A DNA stretch of 64,000 nucleotides from Sipunculus nudus (taxonomy: Eukaryota > Annelida > Sipuncula > Golfingiida > Sipunculidae): NCBI GenBank assembly GCA_026874595.1, contig CM049322.1, positions 60,578,886 through 60,642,885 on the forward strand, in the 5' to 3' direction. The position numbers were made by a program, and so were the translations under genes. Below are positions 36,633 through 48,230 of the stretch, one piece after another. Numbering within the stretch: the stretch's first letter is position 1; the number at the start of each line of letters is the position of its first letter. Under the pieces are notes generated by a model that saw only the letters and a list, made by a program, of their open reading frames with translations, made no database searches and was not told the origin of the DNA.

Positions 36633-39093
36633 ACTCTGTGCCTGCAGCATCCTGGCCCCTGTCACAGACTCTGTGCCTTCAGCACCCTGCCCCGTCACAG
36701 ACTCTGTGCCTGCAGCACCCTGTCCCCCGTCACAGACTCTGTGCCTGCAGCACCCTGCCCCGTCACAAACACTGTGCCTGCAGCACCCTGGCCCCCATCA
36801 CTGTCTGTGTGTCTGCAGCACCCTTCCCTGTCACAAACTCTGTGCCTGCAGCACCCTGGCCCCTGTCACAGACTGTGCCTGCAGCACCCTGGCCCCTGTA
36901 ATGCTCTGTGCCTGCAGCAACCTGGCTTCATCAGAGACTGTGCCTGCAGCACCCTCTCCCTCGTCACAGACTGTGCCTACAGCACCCTGTCCCCTGTCAC
37001 AGACTCTGTGCCTGCAGCACCCTGGCCACCGTCACAGAATGTGCCTGCAACACCCTGCCCCGTCACAGACTCTGTACCTGCAGCACCCTGGCCCCCGTCA
37101 CAGACTATGTTCCTGCAGCTCCCTGGCCCCCTTCACAGCCTCCGTGCCTGCAGCACCCTGGCCCCCTTTCACAGACTCTGTGCGCAGCACCCTTCCCCGT
37201 CACAAACTCTGTGACTGCAGCACCCTGGCCCCTGTTGCAGACTGTGCCTGCAGCACCCTGGCCCCTGTAATGCTCTGTGCCTGCAGCACCCTGGCTTCAT
37301 CACAGACTGTGCCTGCAGCACCATGTCCCCCGTCACAGACTCTGTGCCTACAGCACCCTGTCCCCTGTCACAGACTCTGTGCCTGCAGCACCCTGGCCAC
37401 CGTCACAGACTCTGTGCCTGCAGCACCCTGGCCCCTGTCACAGACTCTGTGCCTGCAGCACCCTGGCCCCCGTCACAGACTATGGTCCTGCAGCACCCTG
37501 GCCCCCTTCACAGCCTCCGTTCCTGCAGTACCATGGCCCCCTTTCACAGACTCTGTGCGCAGCACCCTGTCCCCCCTCACAGACTCTGTGCCTGCAGCAT
37601 CCTGGCCCCTGTCACAGACTCTGTGCCTTCAGCACCCTGCCCCCGTCACAGATTATGTGCCTGCAGCACCCTGGCCCCCGTCACAGACTGTGCCTGCAGC
37701 ACCCTGCCCCGTCACAGACTCTGTGCCTGCAGCACCCTGTCCCCCGTCACAGACTCTGTGCCTGCAGCACCCTGCCCCGTCACAGACACTGTGCCTGCAG
37801 CACCCTGTCCCCCGTCACAGACTCTGTGCCTGCAGCACCCTGCCCCGTCACAGACACTGTGCCTGCAGCACCCTGTCCCCCGTCACAGACTCTGTGCCTG
37901 CAGCACCCTGGCCCCTATCACTCTGTGTGTCTGCAGCACCCTTCCCTGTCACAAACTCTGTGCCTGCAGCACCCTGGCCCCTGTCACAGACTGTGCCTGC
38001 AGCACCCTGGCCCCTGTAATGCTCTGTGCCTGCAGCACCCTGGCTTCATCACAGACTGTGCCTGCAGCACCCTGTCCCCCGTCACAGAGTCTGTGCCTAC
38101 AGCACACTGTCCCCTGTCACAGACTGTGCCTGCAGCACCCTGGCCACCGTCACACTCTGTGCCTGCAGCACCCTGCCCCGTCACAGACTCTGTGCCTGCA
38201 GCACCCTGCCCCGTCACAGACTCTGTGCCTGCAGCACCCTGCCCCGTCACAAACACTGTGCCTGCAGCACCCTGGCCCCCATCACTGTCTGTGTGTCTGC
38301 AGCACCCTTCCCTGTCACAAACTCTGTGCCTGCAACACCCTGGCCCCTGTCACAGACTGTTCCTGCATCACCCTGGCCCCTGTAATGCTCTTTGCCTGCA
38401 GCACCCTGGCTTCATCACAGAATGTGCCTGCAGCTCCCTGTCCCCCGTCACACTCTGTGCCTACATCACCCTGTCCCCTGTCACAGACTCTGTCCCTGCA
38501 GCATCCTGGCCACCGTCACAGACTCTGTGCCTGCAGCACCCTGCCCCGTCACAGACTCTGTGCCTGCAGAACCCTGTCCCCCGTCACAGACTCTGTGCCT
38601 GCAGCATCCTGGCCCCTGTCACAGACTCTGTGCCTTCAGCACCCTGGCCCCCTTTCACAGACTCTGTGCGCAGCACCCTTCCCCTTCACAAACTCTGTGA
38701 CTGCAGCACCCTGGCCCCCGTCACAGACTGTGCCTGCAGCACCCTGGCCCCTGTAATGCTCTGTGCCTGCAGCACCCTGGCTTTATCACAGACTGTGCCT
38801 GCAGCACCCTCTCCCCCGTCACAGACTCTGTGCCTGCAGCACCCTGTCCCTTGTCACAGACTCTGTGCCTGCAGCACCCTGGCCACCGTCACAGACTCTG
38901 TGCCTGCAGCACCCTGCCCCGTCACAGACTCTGTGCCTGTAGCACCCTGGCCCCGTCACAGACTATGTTCCTGCAGCACCCTGGCCCCCTTCACAGCCTC
39001 CGTTCCTACAGCACCATGGCCCCCTTTCACAGACTCTGTGCGCAGCACCCTGTCCCCCGTCACAGACTCTGTGCCTGCAGCATCCTGGCCCCT
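36633..39093. repeat. 2433-bp higher-order unit of the minisatellite, second copy
   Basis: Near-identical to the preceding block; the long translated frames differ at only a handful of residues, so this duplication is recent. Correspondence breaks at about 39093, where CTGTAACAGACTC replaces CTGTCACAGACTC. A further ~679-bp partial copy of its right end follows (38830 block again at 39509). Confidence 0.88.
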
Positions 39094-40510
39094 GTAACAG
39101 ACTCTGTGCGCAGCACCCTGCCCCCGTCACAGATTATGTGCCTGCAGCACCCTGGCCCCCGTCACAGACTCTGTGTCTGCAGCACCCTGCCCCGTCACAG
39201 ACTCTGTGCCTGTAGCACCCTGGCCCCCGTCACAGACTGTGCCTGCAGAACCCTGTCCCCCGTCACAGACTCTGTGCCTGCAGCATCCTGGCCCCTGTCA
39301 GAGACTCTGTGCCTTCAGCACCCTGGCCCCCTTTCACAGACTCTGTGCGCAGCACCCTTCCCCTTCACAAACTCTGTGACTGCAGCACCCTGGCCCCCGT
39401 CACAGACTGTGCCTGCAGCACCCTGGCCCCTGTAATGCTCTGTGCCTGCAGCACCCTGGCTTTATCACAGACTGTGCCTGCAGCACCCTCTCCCCCGTCA
39501 CAGACTCTGTGCCTGCAGCACCCTGTCCCTTGTCACAGACTCTGTGCCTGCAGCACCCTGGCCACCGTCACAGACTCTGTGCCTGCAGCACCCTGCCCCG
39601 TCACAGACTCTGTGCCTGTAGCACCCTGGCCCCGTCACAGACTATGTTCCTGCAGCACCCTGGCCCCCTTCACAGCCTCCGTTCCTGCAGCACCATGGCC
39701 CCCTTTCACAGACTCTGTGCGCAGCACCCTGTCCCCCGTCACAGACTCTGTGCCTGCAGCATCCTGGCCCCTGTAACAGACTCTGTGCGCAGCACCCTGC
39801 CCCCGTCACAGATTATGTGCCTGCAGCACCCTGGCCCCCGTCACAGACTCTGTGCCTGCAGCACCCTGCCCCGTCACAGACTCTGTGCCTGCAGCACCCT
39901 GTCCCCCGTCACAGACTCTGTGCCTGCAGCACCCTGCCCCGTCACAGACACTGTGCCTGCAGCACCCTGTCCCCCGTCACAGACTCTGTGCCTGCAGCAC
40001 CCTGGCCCCTATCACTGTCTGTGTGTCTGCAGCACCCTTCCCTGTCACAAACTCTGTGCCTGCAGCACCCTGGCCCCTGTAACAGACTGTGCCTGCAGCA
40101 CCCTGGCCCCTGTAATGCTCTGTGCCTGCAGCACCCTGGCTTCATCACAGACTGTGCCTGCAGCACCCTGTCCCCCGTCACAGAGTCTGTGCCTACAGCA
40201 CCCTGTCCCCCGTCACAGACTCTGTGCCTGCAGCACCCTGGCCACCGTCACAGACTCTGTGCCTGCAGCACCCTGCCCCGTCACAGACTCTGTGCCTGCA
40301 GCACCCTGGCCCCCGTCACAGACTATGTTCCTGCAGCAACCTGGCTTCTTTCACAGCCTCCGTGCCTGCAGCACCCTGGCCCACTTTCACAGACTCTGTG
40401 CGCAGCACCCTGTCCCCCGTCACAGACTCTGTGCCTGCGGTACCCTGGCTCCGTCAGAGACTGTGCCTGCAGCACCCTGGCCCCCGCAACAGACTCTGTG
40501 CCTGCAGCTT

Positions 40511-41020
40511 TCCCTGGGAATATAAACAATACAGGATCATCGTCCAGAACGGAAGCAATGCTTAAAAAACCTGATGCAGTCAGTATCTCCCTTTAATGTA
40601 AAAATGGCTGAAGTAAGGCTGAGGTGAAAATTGTTAAATTTAAAATAACATAATAAGGGGATTAAATTTCAAATTAAGTAACCGAAAGCAATAATATATA
40701 TCTTCTTTTACAGCCAACCGTTAAACCCATCTGCTATATTAGTCCACTAATATTTGTCATTAATGTATACATATCAGATTTATGAGAATGAATTTTATAT
40801 TCTTGCCTTTTGAATCTGGTCTTATTCAGTATCTACTCATTCACTACTCACCAACAACTCAACGTCTGCTCATTCACTTCAGGCTGTAGAAACTTATTAT
40901 TTGACATTGTAGGCTAACTAAATTCAGGATAATTTTTACCTCATGCAGCCTTTATTTCATTAGCCTTCACTTCAGCTATATTTTTATCTCAGCCATTTTT
41001 ACCTGCAACTAGTATCTAAA
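40511..41020. other. Unique sequence between minisatellite and DIRS-like relic
   Basis: No gene or repeat is recognised. It may contain the decayed left end of the retroelement, but no terminal repeat is visible. Confidence 0.35.
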
Positions 41021-41880
41021 ATGCAGGAGGAGACAGAAATTCTCAAAGAACAACAAAAATGCAGTCTGAAAGTAGCCTCCACTCAGGCAGGACCATCAAA
41101 ACGAGTCACAGCTAACACTCGCGCTGGTCCATCGCGTCCGAGATCGGCAGCAATCCCTAAGGAACTGGAATCTGCACCTTTTTTTGAAGAGTTGAAAGTT
41201 ATGGACGATATAACGGCAAGAACAGATATTGTAGGTAAGAGATCTTTCCAGACAGGGAACGGGGGGCTAATGTCAACAAACTTACCCCTGGGCTTGAATG
41301 TCCCCCAAAAATGGCTGATATCTTGGCTGATAAATTTGTGGAATTGTCCCTATAACTAACCCCCAAACAAAAACCTGGTTATACCAGGTCTTATATGTGA
41401 GGTACCAGGTCTAATTTGTGAGGTACCAGGTCTTATATGTGAGGTACCAGGTCTTATATGTGAGGACCCTAGTTCAGATGATGATTCCCCTAGGTTTAGG
41501 TTTGCCAAGACATCTGCCCCCGAATTAAGAACATACACCAGTGGACAGATGCTTTTAACACTTACACTGCGGTATACACCTAGAGGTGGCCAAGGGAGGC
41601 ACCTAACTTGATGAAGTATGTAGCTACTGTTAGGTTCATAGCACTTATGAAGGGAGACAGGGTTTTATGACTGGGAGTTAAGAAAATTATGAGAGTCAAC
41701 AAATCTGGGCTCGGAGGCAGTACATCAGGAGCTTTATCAGGAAGCTAGACTTGCCCATGTGACCCCAAACACACCTTGTGGTAGACCACGTTAGCATGGG
41801 TTTCGAGACCAAAACGCGATAACCATCTAAGATGGGATTGCCCACGCCCACAACAGGGACAGTGTAGGTCATTGCATACC
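41021..41880 (+). pseudogene. gag-like fragments of the DIRS-like element
   Basis: The first frame starts MQEETEILKEQQ and is rich in S, R and P (AGPSRPRSAAIPKELE), as in the N-terminus of many retroelement gag proteins. After a frame change, QWTDAFNTYTAVYT, then LMKYVATVRF-like and EAVHQELYQEARLAHVTPNT blocks match the conserved C-terminal gag segment of DIRS/Ngaro elements in order and spacing. In-frame stops at about 41670 and elsewhere show it is dead. A four-copy 21-bp repeat sits inside. Confidence 0.6.
41382..41465. repeat. 21-bp tandem repeat, 4 copies
   Basis: TACCAGGTCTTATATGTGAG plus G repeats at 41382, 41403, 41424 and 41445 with one or two changes. The length is a multiple of three, so both strands stay open (RPGTSHI on minus). 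Confidence 0.95.
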
Positions 41881-41899
41881 ATCACCTGAAAGGGTTGTA

Positions 41900-42870
41900 A
41901 TACTAAAGGAGCTACTAGATGAATCAGGTTATGATAAAGCAAAGTCGAAATTTTTAGTACAGGGGTTTACAGAGGGATTTAAATTAGGCTGTTCTTTACC
42001 ATATTATGATGCATCTTCTTGCAACAATTTAAAATCAGCAGTAGAGAAGCCAGATCAGGTAGCTATGGAAATTAAAAAGGAACTTTCAGCTGGAAGGATA
42101 ATGGCCCATTTCTTTTCCCTCCATTTAACAATCTTAAATGTGCTCAGATGGAAGACCGGTCAACATGTTGTGCATGTATTAGATGATTTTCTTTCTTAGC
42201 AGATACCCATAAAAATTGTAAGACTGCCTTACATGAATTTTTAAATTTGTGGTCTTTGGAGGTCCCAATTGCTATGGAAAAACCACAGATCCTTCTACAA
42301 AAATTACATTGTTTGGTATAGACCTAGATTACAGAAGACAAGCTGAGTGAATGTAGGGAAATTATTCAAAGCTTTTTAAGAAGGAAGAAAGTCATACAAG
42401 GAGTTGCAGTCATCAGTTGGGTTGCTGAAACTTTGCCACAAGTGTAATACCAGGGCGTCCATTCCTACGTAGACTCATTGACAGGACAAAGGGTTTAACC
42501 AGAGAGAATAAGGAAGATCTAGTAACCTGGCTAATCTTTCTGAAAAAATAATGGCAAGGCTATGTTTCCGGAGAAAAACATATTTAGATCAGAGCAAATG
42601 TCTCTTTATACTGATGCAGCAAAAGAATTAGGCTTCGGGGCAATCCTATAGGTTCCAGATGGTTTTACGGAGATGGCCCCAACATGGAGGGAATGCAAAC
42701 ACAGCCGTACTGGAATTATTTCCGATAATGTGGGCTTTACAGTATATGGGGATGCAGCTGCAGAATAAGCGCATATGTTTCCACACAAATAACCTTGCTG
42801 TAGTACACGTTATTAATAGCCAAACGTTCAAAAGAACAAAAATTATGATTTTGCTTATAGTCTGTTCACT
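41900..42870 (+). pseudogene. RT-RNase H fragments of the DIRS-like element
   Basis: About 65 codons upstream of the RT core (LVQGFTEGFKLGC, LPYYDASSCNNLKSA, AGRIMAHF) are followed within 25 codons by HVLDDF. In an intact element the fingers and most of the palm, including the first catalytic aspartate, would lie between. The connection (KLSECREIIQSFLRRKKV, GLLKLCH/VIPGRPFLRRL) and RNase H (YTDAA with its first catalytic aspartate, ELFP, HTNN) follow in at least three frames. The protein cannot function. Confidence 0.7.
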
Positions 42871-43185
42871 CTAACTTGGCACGCGGATGAAGTGCAAATA
42901 GTCCCTATTTAGTTGTGTTCTGGCTGGAAGTAGTCACCCTGGCTGTGACAGATCACACAGCACTATTTGTGAGTGCACACAACAAAGTGCTTATAAAAAA
43001 GCAATATTTCATATAAATGTATACATACCTAGCCGTGGAAGTGATTCTGGTTATCAGACATAAATAATAATTTTTTTTCATTATATCTCCAATGCATGTA
43101 TTCTGTACCCCGGGGTCCATCTCTACTGGGCGGTAGATTTGAAACCATGTGTATCCTTTACAATTTATGCACTGATCAATTTTTT

Positions 43186-43355
43186 TCTATCCATGTATCT
43201 ATCTACCCTTCTGTCTATGTATCTATCTACCCTTCTGTCTATGTATCTATCTACCCTTCTGTCTATGTATCTATCTTTCTATTTATGTATCTATTCTTCT
43301 GTCTACTTACTTTCTACTTACCTGTATATCTATCTCTACCGATCTTTTATTTATC

Positions 43356-43449
<94 letters not shown>
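43186..43449. repeat. Compound microsatellite: 24-bp, (CT)n, (TA)n
   Basis: ATCTATCTACCCTTCTGTCT plus ATGT (24 bp) repeats about four times to 43290; (CT)n runs from about 43352 to 43411 with one G; (TA)n runs from 43411 to 43449. The ORFs in both strands here are artefacts (SLSLSL, IYIYIY). Confidence 0.95.
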
Positions 43450-43454
<5 letters not shown>

Positions 43455-44343
43455 ACATGACATTGATACAAGTAATTTAAATAACGAATGCTAATAATTA
43501 CCATGTCTACTTCATGATTGCATTTACCCACTAACATTAAAAAAAGGGATTTTCTGGTGTTAATCTCATTATCTTCCAATACCTGGCACTTGCCAGCCAC
43601 TGGTATTGAATACTTATCATATTAAGTTGTTTTTTCTATCTTCTGGTTTCTTTGTTTTACTTGTAAGACAGTGTTGCTGACATATTGTGCATAAGAGAAG
43701 TGTAAATATATGGTTTGATCAGGACAGATGAACCAATCAAACTGACTTAATATCAGGTTTGACCCTCTGGAGTGTAACAAGATACATAATATATCTACTG
43801 CAAAGTACCAGTCCAGTGCTGAAGGAACTCCTTTCTTTGGGGACTGTTCAAAAGTTCTCATTTAATACATATTCATAATTCTGTTGATAAATGAACCATG
43901 CATTTGTTCTGTTAAAAACAATAAAGACAATAAATGGACTAATTTTGAAATCGTCCCCATTGCTAAAACCCACAGCAGTTGCTGGTACCACGGGTTTGTT
44001 TACCCCAGTCCACACCTGTGACAAGACCATTTATCAAAGAGATATACAATGAAAGATATGGCAAAAGAGTGGAAATCACTATTTTTTCAGTTGCTATTTG
44101 TAGATTATGTTACATTTAAAATAAATGTAAGTATGAATCACATATTGAATGCAGAAATACACTAAAACTAAGACAAAACAAATGGACTAAGTTTTGTCCT
44201 TGAGAGGATACATTTGACAAGCGGTGATGCGTTGTAGGATTTTTCCCACAGATAATAGAAAACAACACAGAATTTAAGTTTAAAATCACTGAATGACCAA
44301 AAGGTCTGTCCGAAACATATACTGCCAGTCTTATAGTTAAACG
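43450..44343. other. Non-coding AT-rich stretch
   Basis: No supported gene or repeat is seen. Short minus-strand ORFs (43622-43861, 43848-44030, 44168-44380) lack domain or splice evidence. Confidence 0.35.
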
Positions 44344-44463
44344 TGATAAACAGGGAGCTAGAACGGTCGCGGCAGGCCACTGAGCTTTGCTTTATGTCGA
44401 TTATAGTTTAGCCCCTTAACACGTTAAAAATGACTTAACCAAGTGCCGACCAATCGTGGCTCA
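44344..44463 (+). repeat. Dispersed ~120-bp repeat, copy 1
   Basis: TGATAAACAGGGAGCTAGAA, CGGTCGCGGCAGG, TTATGTCGATTA, TTTAGCCCCTTAACACGTTA and GCCGACCA recur in the same order at 47712-47828. Its GC-rich motifs stand out from the surroundings. Class unknown. Confidence 0.85.
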
Positions 44464-47104
44464 CGTGGCCCACGTTTGGATCATTCAAGCCCAAAAGGAA
44501 GAGTGGGGAGGCCTATGGAATCCAGGCTGTAGGCCAGCCTACTTTACAATAAGGGTGGCCTATTAATTGGTCATGAACTTGCATGAATTACAATTAAACT
44601 AGAGGAATAATGAATTATAAATTTAATAATAAATTGTTATTTTGGGTTATGCAAGTAATGTTTACTAATAGGCAGAATGTTAATACCCTTAAACCGTAAG
44701 CTGTATCAATAGATAGCTGTATCAATTTCGCAGAGAGACCAACAGAACAGTTGGTTGAATTATGAATAAAATATCACACTATTTATTTTATTCTTTAATG
44801 CTAGAGAGTGGACCAGCTAATAACAAGCTAACGATAATATATTGGGTATCATTCCTAAATTAACGTGTCTGTTTTAATAGATTTAATTGCTTACATTTAA
44901 TGTTTAAATCCAGTAATTTAAAATGTGTAATATCAGAAATAGAAATGAGCTGTTAATTTTAATTGTTCATATGTTGAATAATTAAACTGTGTAATGGCAT
45001 CCACAAATAGTACAATATGTTTTCTGTTTCGTAAATGCCATCTTCAACACACTTGACATTCAGCAAACATACATATTTCTCAGCCAGATTTAACTGATCT
45101 GGGATAACTGGACATTATCAGTCTTTCCTGACACTCGAAAGGTGCACAAAGCTATACTGCACCTGATAAGCGTTTTGGCAGCTGATTTCTTAGGCAACAG
45201 AGACATGACATAAGGCCAGGTGCTTGGTAGATATCAGACTTGTTATCAGTTAGGGTGGCTATTGTGACTATTGAAGGTCTTTGTATGTATCTCGGACACT
45301 GCGGGCTAGTGATGAGATATCAGGGACGGAGATTATTATTATAGTGTCGAGATTCACAAAGGGCTGTGACCGTTGTGTGTTACATAATCTGATAGCAGGA
45401 TGTTCTCTTGGCAAATCTGCCTAAACTAGTGATTTGTATTATCTTACCGTGAATGTACATGTGACTGGGCATGTGATAGATTCTCCCAATATAGCCATTT
45501 ACCGACTTTACAAATACCTCTTTCAGTTGCCACAGGTGTTAACTAAGGACTTTATTTTTCGAGGCAAAACAGAAATATATTTAAACTGTATCTCAGAGAG
45601 AACTAGGTTCGTTTATTTAATAAATATTATTCAGAGTGGAACGCCTATGTCTGGTTTGTTATTTACCATTTGTGAGTTTACTGAGTTTTCATTAAAGGTT
45701 TAGATGATTGATTTTAACTACACAAAAATACCCATTACGATCGAAATCTACAGAGTACTGACCTTGGCCCTAAACAACAAATTCAGCACCTGCATTTAGT
45801 ATCAAATTATAGGTTATCCATTTGAGCCTTAGAGTTATACAGTTTTTGGTATTTGTAATATTTTCTGTTTTTATTTTTATTTATTTTAATTTCATAGACT
45901 CGTACTACAAGATTTGGTACCACTTCTTTTTTTCACAAATAAAATGAATGTTGGCGTTGCTTTTAATCTTTAGATCAAATTCATTTTAAAAATGAGAAAT
46001 TACTGGTTTATTTGTTTTTACATCAAATGCTATTGTTTATTTATACATTATGACCTTAAACATTTAAATAACTGTGGAATGTATTTTATATTACGCTCTT
46101 TACTAAGCCTTTTGCCTATAGGTTAAGTGAATGAGATTGTCCGCTTGGCCCCGTAACATGTATAAGCAAACTGAATATCAGATGAAACCTTTCTTTAATT
46201 GCTTTCCCTACCAGCGAATGACAGAAAATTCATAGACCTTCACATTCATGACTTTTTTTAAGGGTCAGCATAGTTATTCAGATTCCAGTGCACAAATACA
46301 CTTAGTGGTTTCCTTAGCTGTTTATAAAAAAATCTGTTTAAATATTATTTTGAGGCTTACATCTTTAAAAAGTTATAAATTGTAAGATCTTGTTCAGACA
46401 CCATAATAAGCCTTAAATATTTAAACCAGCCTAATAAATCTAACAAAGATATGCAAAAATAAAGAATGATATTATTATCTTTAGACTGTATTTTATGCTC
46501 ACTTTAACATTTAATTATTTTAATGATTGTTATATGGATTAATAATGAGACATTTATATAACACGATTTTGCTCAGTTTGTCATGTTTTTTATGTCAACT
46601 TTAAACTAACGGGTTTGCACTTTATCACTATATCCATTATATGTTGCACTTTAATAATAATAAATAATTAATAGTCAATAAATGAACGATTTCCTGTCCC
46701 CTCATATAATATAAAAGGTCCGCATTGCCAAAGTTAGGATTTATAGAGCCTTACAATAGATATATCAACACTTACTTGACATAACAACCATTAAACCTCA
46801 ATATATACATAAACTTAGAAAGCTGCCCTATCTCTATACAATTAGTTCATGCTGCCTAATCCGGCCCTGAACTATTAATGGATACACTCAAAGTAACATT
46901 TTCTACAGTTTCTACATTTTATGTACATCAATATATTGTAGTGGCACATGCCTGTGTCAATAAGTACAATACATTTAGAAAGTTTTCTCACAATATAAGC
47001 CTACCCCCGGGCCAATCATTTAACACAACACTTATGTCATTCTGTACCACAAGCACTGGCACTTTACTTGCACCATGGCACAGTTTGCAATAATTCATAT
47101 ATTT
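44464..47104. other. Long AT-rich intergenic stretch
   Basis: More than 2.6 kb with no ORF above 90 codons, no tandem repeat and no recognisable exon or RNA gene. Nothing can be supported here. Confidence 0.4.
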
Positions 47105-47228
47105 ATACAGCCAGTCCTCGTTTGAGCGACATAGGAAGGTTCAAGAAGTCACAGCATGCTACTGCAGGTTTCGCCTTATGTCGACATTAGTTTGAACCCT
47201 TCGAGCGCTGAGGTCATTTTCATGCCAT
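47105..47228 (+). repeat. Diverged relative of the dispersed repeat
   Basis: GCATGCTACTGCAGGTTTCG, CCTTATGTCGACATTAGTTT and GAACCCTTCGAGCGCTGA follow the order of the 44344 and 47712 copies but with many changes. Confidence 0.5.
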
Positions 47229-47355
47229 TGATCTAAAGCAGTTCCCTATTTCCAGCTACTCAGGGCCATTTCTCATGCCATTTACAGCAATTCTATATTT
47301 CAAGCCGCTCAGGGCCATTTTTCATGCCATCTAGGGCAATTCAATATTTCCAGCC
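47221..47355. repeat. Diverged ~49-53-bp tandem repeat
   Basis: CATGCCAT starts at 47221, 47274 and 47323, each followed by AGCA/GGCA-ATTC, ATATTTC-AGCC and CAGGGCCATT. Confidence 0.8.
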
Positions 47356-47711
47356 TCATCGCTAATCATGGTCATTATTTACAGGCATGTCTCCGTTACT
47401 ACTTTACATGTTCGTTTCTGTGGACAGCGGCCACGCTTACCTATGCTTCTGCTATTCACTTTAATAACCCACAGAGGCCAATATCTCATGATATTTACGT
47501 TAAATCTATTCAACCAGCCTCTTAGAGCCCTTTCTGATACGTATTAAAGTATATTGTACTCTATGACACTTAACACAAACACAAAATTCACATACCTTAG
47601 TATTTCCAGGAATCTGTAACTTCTGGGTCGGGCGGTCTTCTGCATCTTCGCTCTTCTCCTGTACCGATCTATTTTGTTTATATGGGGCAGTTAATTTAAA
47701 CATTTTTAAAC

Positions 47712-47828
47712 ATGATAAACAGGGAGCTAGAACGGTCGCGGCAGGCTACTGAACTTCGCCTCATGTCGATTAATGTTTAGCCCCTTAACACGTTAAAATG
47801 CCTTAAACAAGGGCCGACCAGACGTGGA
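47712..47828 (+). repeat. Dispersed ~120-bp repeat, copy 2
   Basis: Same direction as 44344-44463, 3368 bases away, with about 85-90 per cent of positions apparently alike by eye. An unclassified mobile fragment or a segmental duplicate. Confidence 0.85.
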
Positions 47829-48119
47829 CTCATTTATATATGAATTTATACATAATGTCAGACATTTATATGCAATACAGTATCTTAAAAAGTGTTACTA
47901 AAATCCATTTCTAATTAACAAGGCAGGTATATTATATTGTTATCTTCATTTTTGTTCAGGTTTAGGTGCATTCCTAGTTTATTTTATTATTTTTTTCTAC
48001 AAATTATAACGCAAAGTACACATTTCTCACATAAATCACTTTCCGTATTATCAGCAGATTCGGTTTTCTGATTAAGCCTGCACGAAGTGGACCGTTATTG
48101 TTTTCGGTCAATTCTGTGA

Positions 48120-48229
48120 GGCTGTGTGTGTGTCGGTGTGAGGCTGTGTGTGTGTCGGTGTGAGGCTGTGTGTGTGTCGGTGTGAGGCTGTGTGTGTGTC
48201 GGTGTGAGGCTGTGTGTGTGTCGGTGTGT
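48120..48229. repeat. 22-bp minisatellite, 5 copies
   Basis: GGCTGTGTGTGTGTCGGTGT plus GA, five perfect copies. GTACACATTTCTCACAT flanks it on the right and also occurs to the left at about 48015, so the array may sit inside a short direct duplication. The HTHTAS-type minus-strand ORFs are artefacts. Confidence 0.95.
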
Positions 48230-48230
48230 G

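Larger units (their letters stand above)
31000..40510. repeat. 33-bp C-rich minisatellite, roughly 285 units
   Basis: Units read CACAGACTCTGTGCCTGCAG then CACCCTG(G)CCCC(C)GT. The 33-bp form dominates, with 31, 34, 35 and 36-bp variants. Recurring special units include CACTGTCTGTGTGTCTGCAG, GTAATGCTCTGTGCC, CTTCATCACAGACTG and CTTTCACAGACTCTGTGCGC. All three plus frames are nearly free of stops, giving overlapping ORFs of up to 685 codons with repeats such as CLQHPGPCHRL, VPAAPWPPSQT and CACSTLAPVTD. Variant unit lengths switch the frame repeatedly, and three frames open at once is a property of the unit, so I do not call a protein. The minus strand has two G-runs per unit. Confidence 0.96.
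41021..42870 (+). mobile_element. Decayed DIRS/Ngaro-like retroelement
   Basis: Pieces appear in the order gag-like, RT, RNase H, in shifting plus-strand frames. The gag-like part has a 112-codon ORF (41021-41359), then QWTDAFNTYTAVYT (41539-41580) and a YDWELRKL / EAVHQELYQEARLAH block. The RT part has FLVQGFTEGFKL and NLKSAVEKPDQVAMEIKKEL (about 41945-42100), then the catalytic HVLDDF (42173-42190), GRPFLRRLID and a TRENKEDL-WL block. RNase H shows LYTDAAKELGFGA (from 42604), AVLELFPIMWALQYMG and HTNNLAVVHVINS. This arrangement fits tyrosine-recombinase retroelements. Much of the palm between GFKL and LDDF is missing; no recombinase or split direct repeats are seen. Confidence 0.75.

Noticed and set aside
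30955-40565. Proline/cysteine-rich ORFs of 200-685 codons over the minisatellite as mucin-, silk- or collagen-like proteins
   Set aside because: All three plus frames are open at once, unit lengths of 31-36 bp shift the frame, and there is no signal peptide, splice context or unique domain at either end.
43096-43600. ORFs on both strands over 43.1-43.6 kb
   Set aside because: They translate a (CT)n/(TA)n/24-bp microsatellite.
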